Of a DNA stretch of 64,000 bases, positions 63,268 to 64,000 are shown one piece after another. The notes below the pieces were generated by a model. That model worked only from the letters and a program-made list of their open reading frames with translations, was not told the origin of the DNA and searched no databases. Every line of letters begins with the position of its first letter. Position 1 is the stretch's first letter. Origin of the DNA: Phymatolithon calcareum (taxonomy: Eukaryota > Rhodophyta > Florideophyceae > Hapalidiales); assembly GCA_977006965.1 (NCBI GenBank), contig OZ345353.1, positions 4,464,001 through 4,528,000 of the forward strand, in the 5' to 3' direction. The translations under genes were made by a program, and so were the position numbers.

Positions 63268-64000
63268 GCGCGGCGAGAAAAGAGGAAAGAGAAGTCCCTC
63301 TCAATTCTTAAGCGTGCCGCTGCAGCGAAATCGGCAGAGAACAAATGGGCAGTATACATCGATACTATCCCCGAAACGTTTTTTACGTCAGCGAAAGCCA
63401 GGCGCCTAGAAGAATCTCGAGCGTGCAAAGGGAAGAAGTCTTATGAAGGCCTTCAAGTTAACGAGCGAAACCTGCAAAACATGAAAAATATTTTCGAGAT
63501 TGGCTACAGAGCGAAAGCCAAATTAGGACAGAGCATTGGAACCCACCACCAGCTCAGTCTTCAAGCCTATTTCTCACATGAAGGCTGCGAACGCTTTCCT
63601 TCAGTACTTTCAGATTCGTGCATTGAACGGCACAGTTATGGGCAAGGCTAATCATCTAGGCACCCTGGCCAAGTATGCTGATATTTACTTTTCGAGTGCC
63701 TCCGGCGATTTTCAGAGAGAGCGCGGTGCTATCTCGGCTGTGGCAGAGTTCTTTCGCGGAGTCTCTCGGGCTCACAAGTTCGAAGCTCGAAAACAGGCGC
63801 GTAAGAGAAGGTACGCAGACATGCGTTTCCGAACTGGAAAGTATATTCTTCCGCAGGATTTTTCAAGGCTTCGAGAAGCCTCCAAGGATGCATGCAGGAG
63901 CATGATGAAGTTATCTCTCGGTCAAATCAGAGAAGACGGAAAGGCCACTTGTCTGGAGAACCCTAAATTTCGGCAGAAATGGGATCTTAACGTCTTAGTC
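63268..64000 (+). CDS. partial or frameshifted gene at window edge, unassigned
   Basis: The first frame (to about 63540) encodes a basic protein (REKRKEKSLSILKRAAAAKS, then KWAVYIDTIPETFF). Sense then appears to move to another frame, open from before ATG 63578 to the end of the window (MKAANAFLQYFQIRALNGTV, FSSASGDFQRERGAISAVAE, KARKQARKRR-like basic patch). A one-base break near 63540 or a short intron would join them. I recognise no family; the product is truncated by the window. The 5' flank is the diverged copy of the helicase flank, so the gene could belong to the same mobile or duplicated unit. Confidence 0.4.

Overview
The window reads as nuclear DNA of a eukaryote and is mostly repeat-derived. 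The convincing genes are intronless over their whole length. One gene remnant is a class I heme peroxidase with a thylakoid-lumen type leader, which points to a photosynthetic host. Intron-poor genes scattered in dense transposon debris would fit a florideophyte red alga such as Chondrus, but this is inference and no rRNA, plastid gene or diagnostic intron confirms it.

Layout. 0-3.3 kb: dispersed repeat, fragments of two non-LTR reverse transcriptase (RT) families and a 313-bp tandem repeat. 3.6-4.9 kb (-): a protein whose N-terminus copies the histone H3 tail, fused to a body that ends in a papain-like Cys/His/Asp arrangement and is broken by one frameshift. 5.1-6.0 kb: seven 123-bp repeats, each with a perfect hairpin. 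6-9 kb: RT family B pseudogene interrupted by a 5'-truncated family A element with an (ATCC)n tail. 9-28 kb: gene-poor, with palindromes, retroelement tails, a peroxidase pseudogene cut by a family A fragment, and two related hAT-like non-autonomous elements. 28.7-31.0 kb: a complete DNA transposon with 27-bp terminal inverted repeats, 5-bp target duplications and one DUF7869-like transposase candidate. 31-35 kb: RT family C remnants and a tRNA-like Pol III unit. 35.3-36.1 kb: a solo LTR with target duplications. 36.5-41.1 kb (-): a 1533-residue Upf1/Sen1-type superfamily 1 helicase.

41-58 kb is a repeat complex. A non-autonomous LTR element, with an internal region made of 63-64 bp tandem repeats, occurs as a tandem LTR-internal-LTR array (42.7-47.6 kb) and once more at 55.8-57.5 kb. 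Two nested pairs of direct repeats bracket an HSP70 gene and a downstream nuclear-type coiled-coil protein (49.7-54.4 kb). 58-64 kb holds a small FCS-type zinc-finger gene and, at the right edge, a broken or partial gene whose 5' flank is a diverged copy of the helicase 5' flank.

The best candidates for something undescribed are the H3-tail fusion protein, the DUF7869 transposon with defined ends, and the repeat-bracketed HSP70/coiled-coil pair whose repeats also lie upstream of the helicase. Start codons were placed at ATG. No expression data or database search was available.
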